Part shown: positions 17,328 to 26,207 of the stretch, piece after piece | How positions within the stretch are numbered: position 1 is the first letter of the stretch | Layout of the letters: the number at the start of each line of letters is the position of its first letter | Source of the DNA: Parasulfuritortus sp049322515 | Lineage (GTDB): Bacteria > Pseudomonadota > Gammaproteobacteria > Burkholderiales > Thiobacillaceae | Direction: 5' to 3' | DNA length: 38,237 bases | Assembly (NCBI GenBank): GCA_049322515.1 | Contig: JBMOQW010000032.1 | Coordinates: 1 to 38,237, forward strand | The notes under the pieces: generated by a model | The model's database searches: none | What the model was told of the DNA's origin: nothing | What the model saw: the letters and a program-made list of their open reading frames with translations, nothing else | Translations under genes and position numbers: made by a program

Positions 17328-17904
17328 CCTCGACGACATCAAACGCGTCCTGGAGACGGTGTTGCTCGCGACCAGCGAGCCTTTGTCGCTGAATGACCTG
17401 AAAAAGCTGTTCGAAACCCCACTGCATGGCGATTTCCTGCGTCGTGCCCTGGACGAGTTGCGCATGGATTGGCAGGAGCGCGGCGTCGAACTGGTCCAGG
17501 TGGCGGATGGCTGGCGGTTCCAGACCCGACCCGAATACCAGGTCTACCTGGACCGCCTGAATCCGGAGAAACCACCAAAATATTCCCGCGCGGTACTGGA
17601 AACTCTCGCCATCATCGCCTATCGTCAACCTGTGACCCGCGGCGACATCGAGGATATCCGTGGTGTCGCCGTGAACAGCCAGATCATTCGGAGCCTGGAA
17701 GAACGCGGCTGGATCGAGGCAGTGGGGCATAAGGACGTGCCCGGCCGGCCAGCCCTGTTTGCCACGACCCGGCGGTTTCTCGACGACTTGGGCCTGCGGG
17801 CCCTGTCCGAGTTGCCGGCCCTGCCCGAACTGGCCAAGGAAACGTTGTTCGCCGACGTGCCCGCTGTTGGCGTTCCCGACGATGAAGCCTCACAGGAAAA
17901 CTAG
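17314..17904 (+). CDS. scpB: Segregation and condensation protein B
   Basis: ScpB is the winged-helix (kite) partner of ScpA in the SMC complex. The 196-residue protein shows two winged-helix domains with the family pattern V-L-L-A-T-S-E-P-L-S-L-N-D-L at the N terminus and T-L-A-I-I-A-Y-R-Q-P-V-T-R-G-D-I-E-D-I-R-G-V in the middle, then G-R-P-A-L-F-A-T-T. It starts inside scpA (14-base overlap), and rluB begins 3 bases after its stop, a gene order common in proteobacteria. Confidence 0.95.
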   Translation: MSINNLDDIKRVLETVLLATSEPLSLNDLKKLFETPLHGDFLRRALDELRMDWQERGVELVQVADGWRFQTRPEYQVYLDRLNPEKPPKYSRAVLETLAIIAYRQPVTRGDIEDIRGVAVNSQIIRSLEERGWIEAVGHKDVPGRPALFATTRRFLDDLGLRALSELPALPELAKETLFADVPAVGVPDDEASQEN

Positions 17905-17907
17905 AAC

Positions 17908-18741
17908 ATGCCCCGTTACTCATTTCTCGGGCGGCCTTTGAAGGCCGACCCTGATGTCGAAGCCCGCAGTGAAAAGCTGCACAAGATGCTGGCCGGTGCC
18001 GGGCTCGGCTCCCGGCGCGACATGGAAGCGCTGATCGAGTCAGGCGCGGTCACCGTCAATGGCGAACCGGCCAAGATCGGCGACCGGATCAAGCCCGGCG
18101 ACCAGGTCAAGGTGCAAGGCCGCGCGGTCAAGCTGGTCTGGGAGGAGATGCTCCCCAAGGTCCTGATCTATCACAAGGAAGAGGGCGAGATCGTGTCCCG
18201 CGACGACCCGGAAGGACGCGCCAGCGTATTCGAGAAATTGCCCCGCCTGAAAGGACAGCGCTGGATTTCGGTCGGCCGTCTCGACTACAACACCGAGGGA
18301 TTGCTGATCTTCACCACCAGCGGCGAACTGGCCAACCGGCTATCCCACCCGCGTTACGAAGTCGAACGGGAATACGCGGTGCGCGTGCTGGGAGAACTCA
18401 CCCCGGAACAGATGAACACCCTGACCGGCGGCATCGAGCTGGAAGATGGACTGGCCCAGGTTGAGAGCATCTATTCGGTCGGAGGCGAAGGCGCCAACCA
18501 TTGGTACCAGGTGGTTATCAAGGAAGGGCGCAATCGCGAGGTGCGGCGCATGTTCGAAGCCCTTGGCCTGACCGTGAGCCGCCTGATCCGGGTCCGTTTC
18601 GGCCCGGTGGCCATGCCGACAAAGGTCAAGCGAGGCATGCTGCTCGACCTGACCGAACCGCAGGTACGCGATCTGCTGAAATGGTGCGGCATGGCCGCCT
18701 ACCAGCCGGCCCGCAAGCCGCTCGTCCGGCGCGGCGATTAA
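17908..18741 (+). CDS. rluB: 23S rRNA pseudouridine 2605 synthase RluB
   Basis: A 277-residue RsuA/RluB-family pseudouridine synthase that isomerises a uridine in the peptidyl-transferase region of 23S rRNA. An S4 RNA-binding domain occupies about 22-80 (K-M-L-A-G-A-G-L-G-S-R-R). The catalytic domain carries G-R-L-D-Y-N-T-E-G-L-L with catalytic D126, then H-P-R-Y-E-V-E-R-E-Y and the E-G-R-N-R-E-V-R-R-M motif. The distinction from the related RluE/RluF types rests on the S4 domain and the scpB neighbour. It is the last gene of the lon-scpA-scpB-rluB set and converges on the MHYT kinase. The 66-base gap contains no clear terminator. Confidence 0.93.
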   Translation: MPRYSFLGRPLKADPDVEARSEKLHKMLAGAGLGSRRDMEALIESGAVTVNGEPAKIGDRIKPGDQVKVQGRAVKLVWEEMLPKVLIYHKEEGEIVSRDDPEGRASVFEKLPRLKGQRWISVGRLDYNTEGLLIFTTSGELANRLSHPRYEVEREYAVRVLGELTPEQMNTLTGGIELEDGLAQVESIYSVGGEGANHWYQVVIKEGRNREVRRMFEALGLTVSRLIRVRFGPVAMPTKVKRGMLLDLTEPQVRDLLKWCGMAAYQPARKPLVRRGD

Positions 18742-18807
18742 CCAGGCAAAGTCAGCCATCCCTATCGGCGCCGGGCCCAGCGTACCCCGGGGTAAGCCAA
18801 CCCCACC

Positions 18808-21800
18808 TCACAGCCACTTCAGCAAGGCCTGGTAGAGCAGGGCGGGTTCCACCGGCTTGGCGACATGGTCGTTCATGCCGGCCGCCAGGCATTGCGCGCG
18901 ATCTTCGTCAAAAGCGTTGGCAGTCATGGCGATGATGGGAACCTCGGCATAGCCGGGCAGTACCCGGATGGCACGGGTTGCGGCAAGTCCATCCATGACC
19001 GGCATCTGCAAATCCATCAGGATCAGGTCGTAGCGCTTCGCGGCAGCCATCTCGGCAGCCTGGGCGCCGTCCTCGGCCAGGTCGACCTGGAGCCCGGCCT
19101 CCTCGCGCAGGAGGTGCAATGCGACTTCCTGGTTGATGATGTCGTCCTCGGCCAGGAGCAGTTGTCGTTGGCCATGCTGCTGGCGCAACTGGACCATGGG
19201 GTCGCGCGTTTCCTCCGGCAGCGGGACGCGATCGGAATGTGCCACTTTCTCAAGCCACACGGTGGCCCAGAAGAGGCTGCCCTGGCCGGCCGTGCTAGAG
19301 GCCCCGGTGTCGCCCGCCATCAACTGCGCCAGCCGCTTGTTGATCGCCAGTCCCAGACCGGTGCCACCATAGGTCCGGGTGGTCGAGCTGTCGGCCTGCT
19401 CGAAGGCGTCGAAGATCTTGGCCAGTTTGTCGCTCGTCACACCGATGCCGGTATCCTCGACCTCGAAGCGGATCATGTGTCCGGTGTCGTTCTCTTCGAC
19501 CGGGAAGCCGCGCAGGGTGATATGGCCGCGCTCGGTGAACTTGGCCGCATTGCTCAGGTAGTTGATCAGGATCTGGGTCAGGCGGGTGAGATCCCCGCGC
19601 ATCCGGTCTGGCAAATCGGCCATGTCGACGTGGAAGCTGACCTCGCGGTCGCGCAGGCGGTCCTCCATCATGGAGGCCACGTTATCGACCAGCTCGGCCC
19701 GCTTGAATTCATGGATGTCCAGGCTCATCCGGCCAGCCTCGATCTTCGAAAGATCGAGGATATCGTTGATGATGTTGAGCAGATGCTTGGCCGCACTGGC
19801 GATCTTGGCCAACTTGCCCTGCTGGTCGGGGTTCAGGGCGCCAGCCTGGAGAATGTGGGTGAGGCCGAGGATGGCGTTCATCGGGGTGCGGATCTCATGA
19901 CTCATGTTGGCCAGGAACGTACTCTTCGAGCGGCTCGCGGCCTCGGCTCGGGACAGTGCGGCATCCAGCTCGATGGTCCGTTGCGAGACCAGTTCCTCAA
20001 GGTGGTGGCGATGCCGGGCCAGTTCCTGCTCGATGCGCTTCTGCTCAGTGATGTCCTGCTGGATCGCCAGGTAATGGCTGACTTCGCCGTTCGGTTGGCG
20101 AATCGGCGCCAACAGGGCCCGTTCCGGATAGGTCTCGCCATTCTTGCGGCGGTTGATGAATTCGCCTTGCCAGGGCAGGCCCTGGCCGAGGTGCTGCCAC
20201 AGCGCTCGATAGACCGAGTCGGCCGTCTGGCCGGACTTCAGAAGATTGGCGTTGCGGCCGATCACTTCGTCACGGTGATAACCGGTCGTGGCCAGGAAGG
20301 CTTCGTTGACGAATTCGATTCGGGCATTCAGGTCGGTGATCAGGATGCTTTCCGGACTTTGCTCGACGGCACGCAACAATTTGAGGGTCTGTTCCTGGGC
20401 CTGTTTGCGCTCGGTGATGTCGACGAAGGTCACCACGGCACCGAATACGGTCTCATCCTTGAGCTGGCTCTGGGCACGGTATTCGACCGAGAAGGCGGTC
20501 CCGTCCGCGCGCCAGAACACCTCGTCGTCGCGGTGCACCGAAGTGTTTTTTTCCAGGCAGAGGCGAATGCCGCATTCCTCGCGGGCCAGCAAGGTGCCGT
20601 CAGGACGGGAAAAGTGCATCAGATCGTGCATGTCGCGGCCGATCAGTGCTTCCGCATGCGGGTACCCGAGCATCTTCAGGGCGGCCGGGTTGATAAAGGT
20701 GCAACGCCCTTCAAGGTCGATACCGAAGATGCCTTCGCTCATCGAGGACAGGAGCAGCCCGATGCGTTCCTCGTTGAGTCGCTGCTGACGAATCGAGATC
20801 GAGAAGAAGATCAGCAGGCCGCCGGCCACGACCAGCAACAGGAATAGCCAGTCGCGTTCGGATTGGACCCGAACCAGTTCCTCCACCGACCGGGGCAGGT
20901 AAACCACCAGGCCCTCCTCGGGCAGTGGCTTGGCCATCAGCAAGCTGGGCTGGGTCCCCCGATCGATGCGCTTGAGCGCGGTATAGCGGCCATTGCCCCA
21001 GGAATCCACTTCGAGCACCCGGAACGTGTCGCGCTTGTACTGTTGGTGGATTTGTTCCGGACTCAGGCGGGTGATGGTGCTGTCCGGCATGGCGCGAAAC
21101 TCGAAGGCCGGGTTGTCGGAGAGCACCACGATGCCGTTGGCATCGGTCAGGAACGCCCCCACCTGGGCAGTCAGATAGGACAAGGAATTGATGTTGCGCT
21201 TGGCCACCACGACGCCCAGGAAGCGGCCGTCGACCATCACCGCGTGGGAATAGAACAGGCCAGGGACCCGGGTCGCCCGACCCACTGCATACTGGCGACC
21301 GGATTGCGCCAGCCGGGCCTGCTGGAAATACTCCCGGTCGGCAAAATTGAAGCCGACCGGGCTGTCCGGGCGGTCATGGTTGCTGGCCGCGATGCACGTG
21401 CCGCTGGCATTGATGACAAACAGCAGATCGGCCTTCTGGGTGGTGTTGAAGCTGACCAGCAAGTGATTCAGCTGCTGGATCTCCTTGGCGCCGAACAGGC
21501 GTCCGACATAGGCGGCCGTCACTGCTTCATCGGGCCGGTCGGCAAACCGGATCAGCGACGCGCGCACCGAATTCAGTTCGGCGAGCGAGCGGGACAGGCC
21601 CTTCAGTAGCAGCAGGTTGTCCTGGAGATTGCTGGCGACGCTTTCGAGCGCGCTGTCGGCAGCCACGACCTCGGCTTGGTAGACCCGGTCGGTCAGGCCA
21701 TGGCTGTATTGCCCGGACAGAAACCAGGCCAGCACGGTCCAGCCGAGCAGCAGCAGGCTCGGCCATTTCAAGGCCCGGCGTTCCAGGGTCCGCGTGGCAC

Positions 21801-22557
21801 GGGAAACGTAGACCCCGGCGATGGTGGCGATGATGATCGCACCAGTCACGGCCAGCACCACCGTCGCCAGGAGCGTCGGCGTGATCTGGGAATCGGGAAT
21901 GCTGACATCCCCCTCGCGAATGAAGTAGGCGGCAGCCATGCCAGTGTAGTGCATTCCCGATACCGCCAGCCCCATGACCACGGCGGCGACCACCTGACCC
22001 CGGCGACGCCATTCCAGCCGTTGCATCTCGAATTTCACCCACAGCGAGACGATGGCCAACACCACGGCGACCACGATCGACAACAGAAACAGGGTCAGGT
22101 CATAGCGAATCAGACCATCCAGGCGCATGGCCGCCATGCCGGTGTAATGCATCGCACCGATGCCCGCGCCGATCAGGACGCCACCCAGCATCAGACGCCG
22201 GTGACTGAGCCCCCGCTGGCTGACCAGGGCCAAGGCCAGGGTACAGGCGAGCAGGGCCGGGAGCATGGACAGCAGTGTCAGCCAGGGATCATAGGCTGTC
22301 CGGCAGGGCAGGTTGAAAGCCAGCATGCCGACGAAATGCATGGCCCAAATGCCTGCCGCCATGGCGAAGCCGCCGACCAGGGTCCAGAGTCGCCGGGGTA
22401 TGCGTGGGCGATCACTGAGACTGAGATGTTCGGCCACCAGCAAGGCCGTGTAGGCACCAAACACGGCGATGGCGACGGACAGGCCGACCAGGACGGGATC
22501 GTAGTGCCCGATGTAGAGCAGGTTCGAATCCGGAGGGCTGCTGATGAGCGTCAGCAT
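18808..22557 (-). CDS. MHYT-domain hybrid sensor histidine kinase with PAS and receiver domains
   Basis: A 1249-residue inner-membrane hybrid kinase. Residues about 10-265 form a seven-helix MHYT sensor with three motifs (A-M-H-F-V-G-M ~72, A-M-H-Y-T-G-M ~134, G-M-H-Y-T-G-M ~204), thought to bind copper and sense oxygen, CO or NO. A membrane helix near 270 opens a large periplasmic region (about 290-565) resembling a dCache sensor, closed by a helix at ~570-590. Two PAS domains (about 600-850) and a coiled coil follow. Next is the H-box N-M-S-H-E-I-R-T-P-M with H887, then HATPase with G-T-G-L-G-L, then a receiver with acceptor D1182 (L-I-L-M-D-L-Q-M-P). Having MHYT and an extracytoplasmic sensor in one chain suggests integration of two signals. 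No Hpt or response regulator lies beside it. It is 110 bases downstream of the mechanosensitive-channel-like gene. Confidence 0.92.
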   Translation of the reverse strand: MLTLISSPPDSNLLYIGHYDPVLVGLSVAIAVFGAYTALLVAEHLSLSDRPRIPRRLWTLVGGFAMAAGIWAMHFVGMLAFNLPCRTAYDPWLTLLSMLPALLACTLALALVSQRGLSHRRLMLGGVLIGAGIGAMHYTGMAAMRLDGLIRYDLTLFLLSIVVAVVLAIVSLWVKFEMQRLEWRRRGQVVAAVVMGLAVSGMHYTGMAAAYFIREGDVSIPDSQITPTLLATVVLAVTGAIIIATIAGVYVSRATRTLERRALKWPSLLLLGWTVLAWFLSGQYSHGLTDRVYQAEVVAADSALESVASNLQDNLLLLKGLSRSLAELNSVRASLIRFADRPDEAVTAAYVGRLFGAKEIQQLNHLLVSFNTTQKADLLFVINASGTCIAASNHDRPDSPVGFNFADREYFQQARLAQSGRQYAVGRATRVPGLFYSHAVMVDGRFLGVVVAKRNINSLSYLTAQVGAFLTDANGIVVLSDNPAFEFRAMPDSTITRLSPEQIHQQYKRDTFRVLEVDSWGNGRYTALKRIDRGTQPSLLMAKPLPEEGLVVYLPRSVEELVRVQSERDWLFLLLVVAGGLLIFFSISIRQQRLNEERIGLLLSSMSEGIFGIDLEGRCTFINPAALKMLGYPHAEALIGRDMHDLMHFSRPDGTLLAREECGIRLCLEKNTSVHRDDEVFWRADGTAFSVEYRAQSQLKDETVFGAVVTFVDITERKQAQEQTLKLLRAVEQSPESILITDLNARIEFVNEAFLATTGYHRDEVIGRNANLLKSGQTADSVYRALWQHLGQGLPWQGEFINRRKNGETYPERALLAPIRQPNGEVSHYLAIQQDITEQKRIEQELARHRHHLEELVSQRTIELDAALSRAEAASRSKSTFLANMSHEIRTPMNAILGLTHILQAGALNPDQQGKLAKIASAAKHLLNIINDILDLSKIEAGRMSLDIHEFKRAELVDNVASMMEDRLRDREVSFHVDMADLPDRMRGDLTRLTQILINYLSNAAKFTERGHITLRGFPVEENDTGHMIRFEVEDTGIGVTSDKLAKIFDAFEQADSSTTRTYGGTGLGLAINKRLAQLMAGDTGASSTAGQGSLFWATVWLEKVAHSDRVPLPEETRDPMVQLRQQHGQRQLLLAEDDIINQEVALHLLREEAGLQVDLAEDGAQAAEMAAAKRYDLILMDLQMPVMDGLAATRAIRVLPGYAEVPIIAMTANAFDEDRAQCLAAGMNDHVAKPVEPALLYQALLKWL

Positions 22558-22667
22558 CGGGGGGGCGCTTCAGGCTGAAGCGGATGACCGGGCGCCCCGC
22601 GCGCCGGGCCTGTGTCGTCCATGTCGCAGTGGCGTGCCATGGCCGTGTTCATCATGCCCAGCCTGGC

Positions 22668-23342
22668 CTATTTGTTCCGGTCCTTGCGGGTATGTTCTTC
22701 AATCACCCGGGCGGCCCAGTCCCGGCCACCCAGACCGAAAGCCAGCGCGAAGGCCAGGCCGACCGCGCCGAAGGCGATGATGAAGGCCGCTGTCAGCAAT
22801 TCATTGGCGATCTGGAGTTGCTCGAGCGCCATGAAAAACACGAACACCAGCATCGCGTACTCGGAGAAAGTGGAGACCGTGAGGGCACCCGAGAACTCGA
22901 CGTTGGACAGCCAGGCGAACACCAGGCGGTTGATGAAGCGTGCCAGGATGGTGCCGAACACCAGGACCAGGATCGCGACGATGACATTGGGGATGTAGAG
23001 GACCACGCGATTGAACAGGTCGGCGACGATATGCAGGCCCAGCGAGTTGGCGACAAACACGATCATCACCAGGATGATCAGCCAGTAGACCAGGTTGCCG
23101 AGTATGGCGGCCACGGAGACGTCGAGCTCCGCATGCTGAAGGAAGCTTTCCAGCCCGGATTTCTCGGTGGCCCGCTCAAAACGCAGCATCTTGAGCAGGC
23201 GCATGACCCCGGCCCGTGCCAGCTTGGCCAGGATCCAGCCCAGGAACAGGAGCAGCAAGGCCGCCAGCAACTGCGGCACGAAGCTCGCCACTTCCGACCA
23301 GAAGGCGGCCAGGGATGAAATGAAAAGGTCAAATTGCGCCAT
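22668..23342 (-). CDS. Small mechanosensitive-ion-channel-like membrane protein (TM_helix repeats)
   Basis: A 224-residue integral membrane protein with about five hydrophobic helices (near 20-40, 75-97, 105-130, 145-165, 180-205). The repeating pattern L-L-F-L-G-W-I-L-A-K-L and V-L-V-F-G-T-I-L-A-R-F is that of the conserved TM-helix family related to MscS channels. It lacks the MscS beta-domain vestibule, so channel function is uncertain. It has the G-L-G-G-R-D motif before a charged tail. Its start overlaps the end of prmB by 14 bases, so it belongs to the yffB-dapE-prmB transcription unit. Confidence 0.8.
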   Translation of the reverse strand: MAQFDLFISSLAAFWSEVASFVPQLLAALLLLFLGWILAKLARAGVMRLLKMLRFERATEKSGLESFLQHAELDVSVAAILGNLVYWLIILVMIVFVANSLGLHIVADLFNRVVLYIPNVIVAILVLVFGTILARFINRLVFAWLSNVEFSGALTVSTFSEYAMLVFVFFMALEQLQIANELLTAAFIIAFGAVGLAFALAFGLGGRDWAARVIEEHTRKDRNK

Positions 23343-24246
23343 GTTCGATACCCTTGATGAGATGTTCTCGGGTGACCAGGAAAACGGTTTCAGCCTGCCA
23401 CTCGACTTCCGGCCAAGTCAATTCCAGGTGGGGGAAGGCTGCTTCCAGGGCCGCACGGTTGTGGCCGATTTCCACCGCCAGCAAGCCGCCGGGCGTCAGG
23501 TGATCAGGCGCCGCGCGCAGCAGGGTGCGGGTGGCGTCGAGGCCATCGTCGCCGGAAGCCAGGGCCAGGTGCGGCTCGTGCCGGTATTCCTCGGGCAACC
23601 GGGCCATCGCTTCGGCGTCGACGTAGGGCGGATTGCTGACGATCAGGTCGTAGCGGGCCCCCGGCAATTGGCTGAATAGGTCCGACTGGATCAGGCGGAT
23701 ACGGCCCAGCAAACCATGGTCTTCCAGATTGTCGTGCGCCACCGCCAGGGCGTCGGCGGACAGATCGACCGCGTCGATCTCGGCTTCCGGGAACGCTTCG
23801 GCCAGCAGGACCGCGAGACAGCCCGACCCGGTACACAGATCGAGCGCCCGATGCACATACTCGGGATGTTCCAGCCAGGGATCGAATTGTTCGAGGATCA
23901 TCGGTGCCAGGAAGGAGCGTGGCACGATGACCCGGGGGTCGACCCGGAAACGGTAGCCTTGGAGCCAGGCCTCGCCGGTCAGGTAGGCGGCCGGGATGCG
24001 TTCCTCGACCCGGCGTCGGAGCAGGGCGGCCAGACCCACCGCCTCCTCGGGCAGAAGACGGGCATCCAGGAAAGGCTCGAGACGGTCGATCGGCAAATGC
24101 AGGCTGTGCAGGATCAGATAGGCCGCTTCATCGTAGGCCTCGGCGGTGCCGTGGCCGAAATGCAGGCCGGCCTCCTGGAAACGCGACACGGCAAAGCGCA
24201 GCCAATCGCGCACGGTGGCCAGTTCACGGGCGGCGGTGTCATACAT
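23329..24246 (-). CDS. prmB: 50S ribosomal protein L3 N5-glutamine methyltransferase
   Basis: PrmB methylates a glutamine of ribosomal protein L3 using S-adenosylmethionine. The 305-residue protein has an N-terminal helical domain, the family element V-P-R-S-F-L-A-P-M-I (108-117), SAM-binding motif I D-L-C-T-G-S-G-C (136-143) and the catalytic N-P-P-Y (205-208). PrmC, its relative acting on release factors, would show a different P-R-x-x-T element. The frame is open from 24393, but the ATG at 24246 starts the normal N terminus and overlaps the dapE stop by 8 bases, which indicates coupling. Confidence 0.93.
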   Translation of the reverse strand: MYDTAARELATVRDWLRFAVSRFQEAGLHFGHGTAEAYDEAAYLILHSLHLPIDRLEPFLDARLLPEEAVGLAALLRRRVEERIPAAYLTGEAWLQGYRFRVDPRVIVPRSFLAPMILEQFDPWLEHPEYVHRALDLCTGSGCLAVLLAEAFPEAEIDAVDLSADALAVAHDNLEDHGLLGRIRLIQSDLFSQLPGARYDLIVSNPPYVDAEAMARLPEEYRHEPHLALASGDDGLDATRTLLRAAPDHLTPGGLLAVEIGHNRAALEAAFPHLELTWPEVEWQAETVFLVTREHLIKGIEHGAI

Positions 24247-25366
24247 GCAGAAGGGTCTCCAGGGTGCGACGATAAACTTCCGCCAATTGCCGCAGCTCGT
24301 CGATGCCGACGCTTTCGTCGATGCGATGGATGAACTTGTTGACCGGGCCGAATTCGACGACTTCATTGCAGATGTCGGCGATGAAACGGCCATCGGAGGT
24401 GCCGCCGGTGGTCGACAGTTCGGTGCGCAGGCCCGTGGTCGCCTCGATCGCCCCGGACAGCGCCTCGACCAGCCGGCCGCGCGGGGTCAGGAAGGGCTTG
24501 GCACCGACTTCCCAGTCCAACTGGTAATCCAGGCCATGCCGGTCGAGGATGGCATGCACGCGTTCGCGCAGGCTGTCGATCGTGCTGGCGGTGGAAAAGC
24601 GAAAGTTGAAGACCACGTCGAGGGTTCCGGGAACCACGTTGGTGGCTCCGGTACCGCCATGGATATTGGAAATTTGCCAGGTCGTGGCAGGGAAGTATTC
24701 ATTGCCGTCGTCCCAGGAGGTCGCTGCCAGTTCGGCAAGCGCAGGCGCGGCCAGATGGATCGGGTTGCGGCACAGATGGGGATAGGCGATATGGCCTTGC
24801 TGGCCTTGTACGGTGAGCCGACCATGCAGGGAGCCGCGCCGGCCGTTTTTGATCGTGTCGCCAAAGATCCTGGCGCAGGTCGGCTCGCCGACGATGCAGT
24901 AATCCAGGCGTTCGCCGCGCGCCGCCAGGCGCTCCACGACCCGGATGGTGCCATCGACAGCCGGACCTTCTTCGTCCGAGGTGATCAGCCAGGCAATCGA
25001 GCCAGGATGGTCGGGATGGGCCGCCACGAAACGCTCGACCGCGTCCAGGAAAGCGGCAATCGAGCCCTTCATGTCGGCCGCGCCCCGGCCATACAAGCGG
25101 CCATCCCGCTCAGTCGGCTGGAAGGGATCCTGGGTCCAGCGCTCGACCGGTCCGGTCGGCACCACGTCGGTGTGTCCGGCAAAGCAGACCAGCGGACCGC
25201 GATCACCCCGGCGTGCCCACAGGTTGGTGACGCCGCCCATGGCCAGGGTCTCGATCCGGAAACCGAGCGGTTCCAGACGTTCGGCCAGCCAGGCTTGGCA
25301 ACCGGCATCCTCCGGGGTCACCGAGCGTCGGCGGATCAGGGCGTGGGCATGGTCAAGCACGCTCAT
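24239..25366 (-). CDS. dapE: Succinyl-diaminopimelate desuccinylase
   Basis: DapE removes succinate from N-succinyl-LL-diaminopimelate, a step toward lysine and peptidoglycan. The 375-residue M20-family zinc peptidase shows the metal ligands and catalytic residues in order: H65 with D67 (A-G-H-T-D-V-V-P), D98 (R-G-A-A-D-M-K-G), E132-E133 (S-D-E-E-G-P-A) and a C-terminal histidine in K-F-I-H-R. Dimerisation-domain motifs such as N-I-H-G-G-T-G-A-T-N-V-V-P are present. Its start overlaps the yffB stop by 4 bases, the same yffB-dapE order as in Escherichia coli. Confidence 0.96.
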   Translation of the reverse strand: MSVLDHAHALIRRRSVTPEDAGCQAWLAERLEPLGFRIETLAMGGVTNLWARRGDRGPLVCFAGHTDVVPTGPVERWTQDPFQPTERDGRLYGRGAADMKGSIAAFLDAVERFVAAHPDHPGSIAWLITSDEEGPAVDGTIRVVERLAARGERLDYCIVGEPTCARIFGDTIKNGRRGSLHGRLTVQGQQGHIAYPHLCRNPIHLAAPALAELAATSWDDGNEYFPATTWQISNIHGGTGATNVVPGTLDVVFNFRFSTASTIDSLRERVHAILDRHGLDYQLDWEVGAKPFLTPRGRLVEALSGAIEATTGLRTELSTTGGTSDGRFIADICNEVVEFGPVNKFIHRIDESVGIDELRQLAEVYRRTLETLLHV

Positions 25367-25707
25367 TTGAAGAAGGCCTCGTAAGCGTCGGCGTCGAAGC
25401 CGAACAGATACCGTCCGTCGTGCTCGATGATCGGCCGTTTGATGAGGCTGGCATGCGCCCGCATGACGGGCAGGGCGCTGGCGGCATCGGTGACGGACGC
25501 CTGGGTGGCCTCGGGCAGGTTGCGCCAGGTCGGTCCCTTGCGGTTGATCAGTACTTCATGGCCATACTGCTTGAGCAGCGTGTTCATCAATGCTTCAGGC
25601 ACGCCCAGCTTCTTGTAATCGTGAAATGTATAGGCAAGGCCACGGGCTTCGAGCCAGTCGCGCGCCTTCTTGACGGTATTGCAATTGGGGATGCCGTAGA
25701 CTTTCAT
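25363..25707 (-). CDS. yffB: ArsC/Spx-family reductase-like protein YffB
   Basis: A 114-residue thioredoxin-fold protein of the ArsC/Spx/YffB family. The N-terminal strand and single cysteine are seen in G-I-P-N-C-N-T-V-K-K-A (C9), followed by H-D-Y-K-K and the later R-P-I-I-E-H-D-G-R-Y-L-F-G-F pattern. Relatives bind glutathione and are probably thiol reductases rather than arsenate reductases. The precise substrate is unknown. It is the first gene of the minus-strand yffB-dapE-prmB unit and is coupled to dapE by an ATGA overlap. Confidence 0.88.
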   Translation of the reverse strand: MKVYGIPNCNTVKKARDWLEARGLAYTFHDYKKLGVPEALMNTLLKQYGHEVLINRKGPTWRNLPEATQASVTDAASALPVMRAHASLIKRPIIEHDGRYLFGFDADAYEAFFK

Positions 25708-25745
25708 GGCAAACTCGCTTCCAGAGACAGAGGACTATTCTAACC

Positions 25746-26207
25746 GTGATCCGAGCCGTGACAGTGCTTCCTGAGGGCGTGTTGGTGCGGCCCGCAGATT
25801 GGTCGGTGGACCAGCCCGCGCTGGCCAGCCTGCGTCGAACCGTGTTCATCGACGAGCAGGCCGTGCCCGAGGCGCTGGAATGGGAAGCGCAGGATCCGGC
25901 TTGTGACTGGCTGATCGCCGAGGCCGACGGCCAAGGCGTCGGTTGTGCCCGGCTGACCCCGGCGGGCCGGATCGGCCGCATGGCGGTGCTGCCCGGCTGG
26001 CGTGGCCGCGGGATTGGCGCGGCGTTGCTCGACGCCGCGCTGGCCCGGGCGCGCCAGCGTGGCTATGCCGAGATCACCCTGCACGCCCAAGCCCAGGCGA
26101 TCGGATTCTATGCCAGGGTCGGCTTCCAACCGGTGGGCCCGGTATTCACGGAGGCTGGCATTCCGCACCAGGCCATGGTGCTTACTTTGACAAGAGACAA
26201 GCCATGA
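25746..26207 (+). CDS. GNAT family N-acetyltransferase
   Basis: A 153-residue acetyltransferase of the ElaA/GNAT kind. The acetyl-CoA binding motif A is R-M-A-V-L-P-G-W-R-G-R-G-I-G-A-A-L-L, with upstream V-G-C-A-R-L-T-P and the C-terminal A-I-G-F-Y-A-R-V-G-F-Q-P-V-G. The substrate is unknown. The start at the GTG at 25746 is uncertain. Other GTG codons at 25758 and 25764 fit, and the only ribosome-like GAGG is rather far upstream. The stop overlaps the ispF start (ATGA), and the gene diverges from yffB across 38 bases. Confidence 0.85.
   Translation: MIRAVTVLPEGVLVRPADWSVDQPALASLRRTVFIDEQAVPEALEWEAQDPACDWLIAEADGQGVGCARLTPAGRIGRMAVLPGWRGRGIGAALLDAALARARQRGYAEITLHAQAQAIGFYARVGFQPVGPVFTEAGIPHQAMVLTLTRDKP

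Noticed and set aside
22521..22531. GGTTCGAATCC resembling a tRNA T-loop
   Set aside because: No acceptor stem, anticodon arm or D-arm around it; it lies inside the N-terminal coding part of the MHYT kinase.
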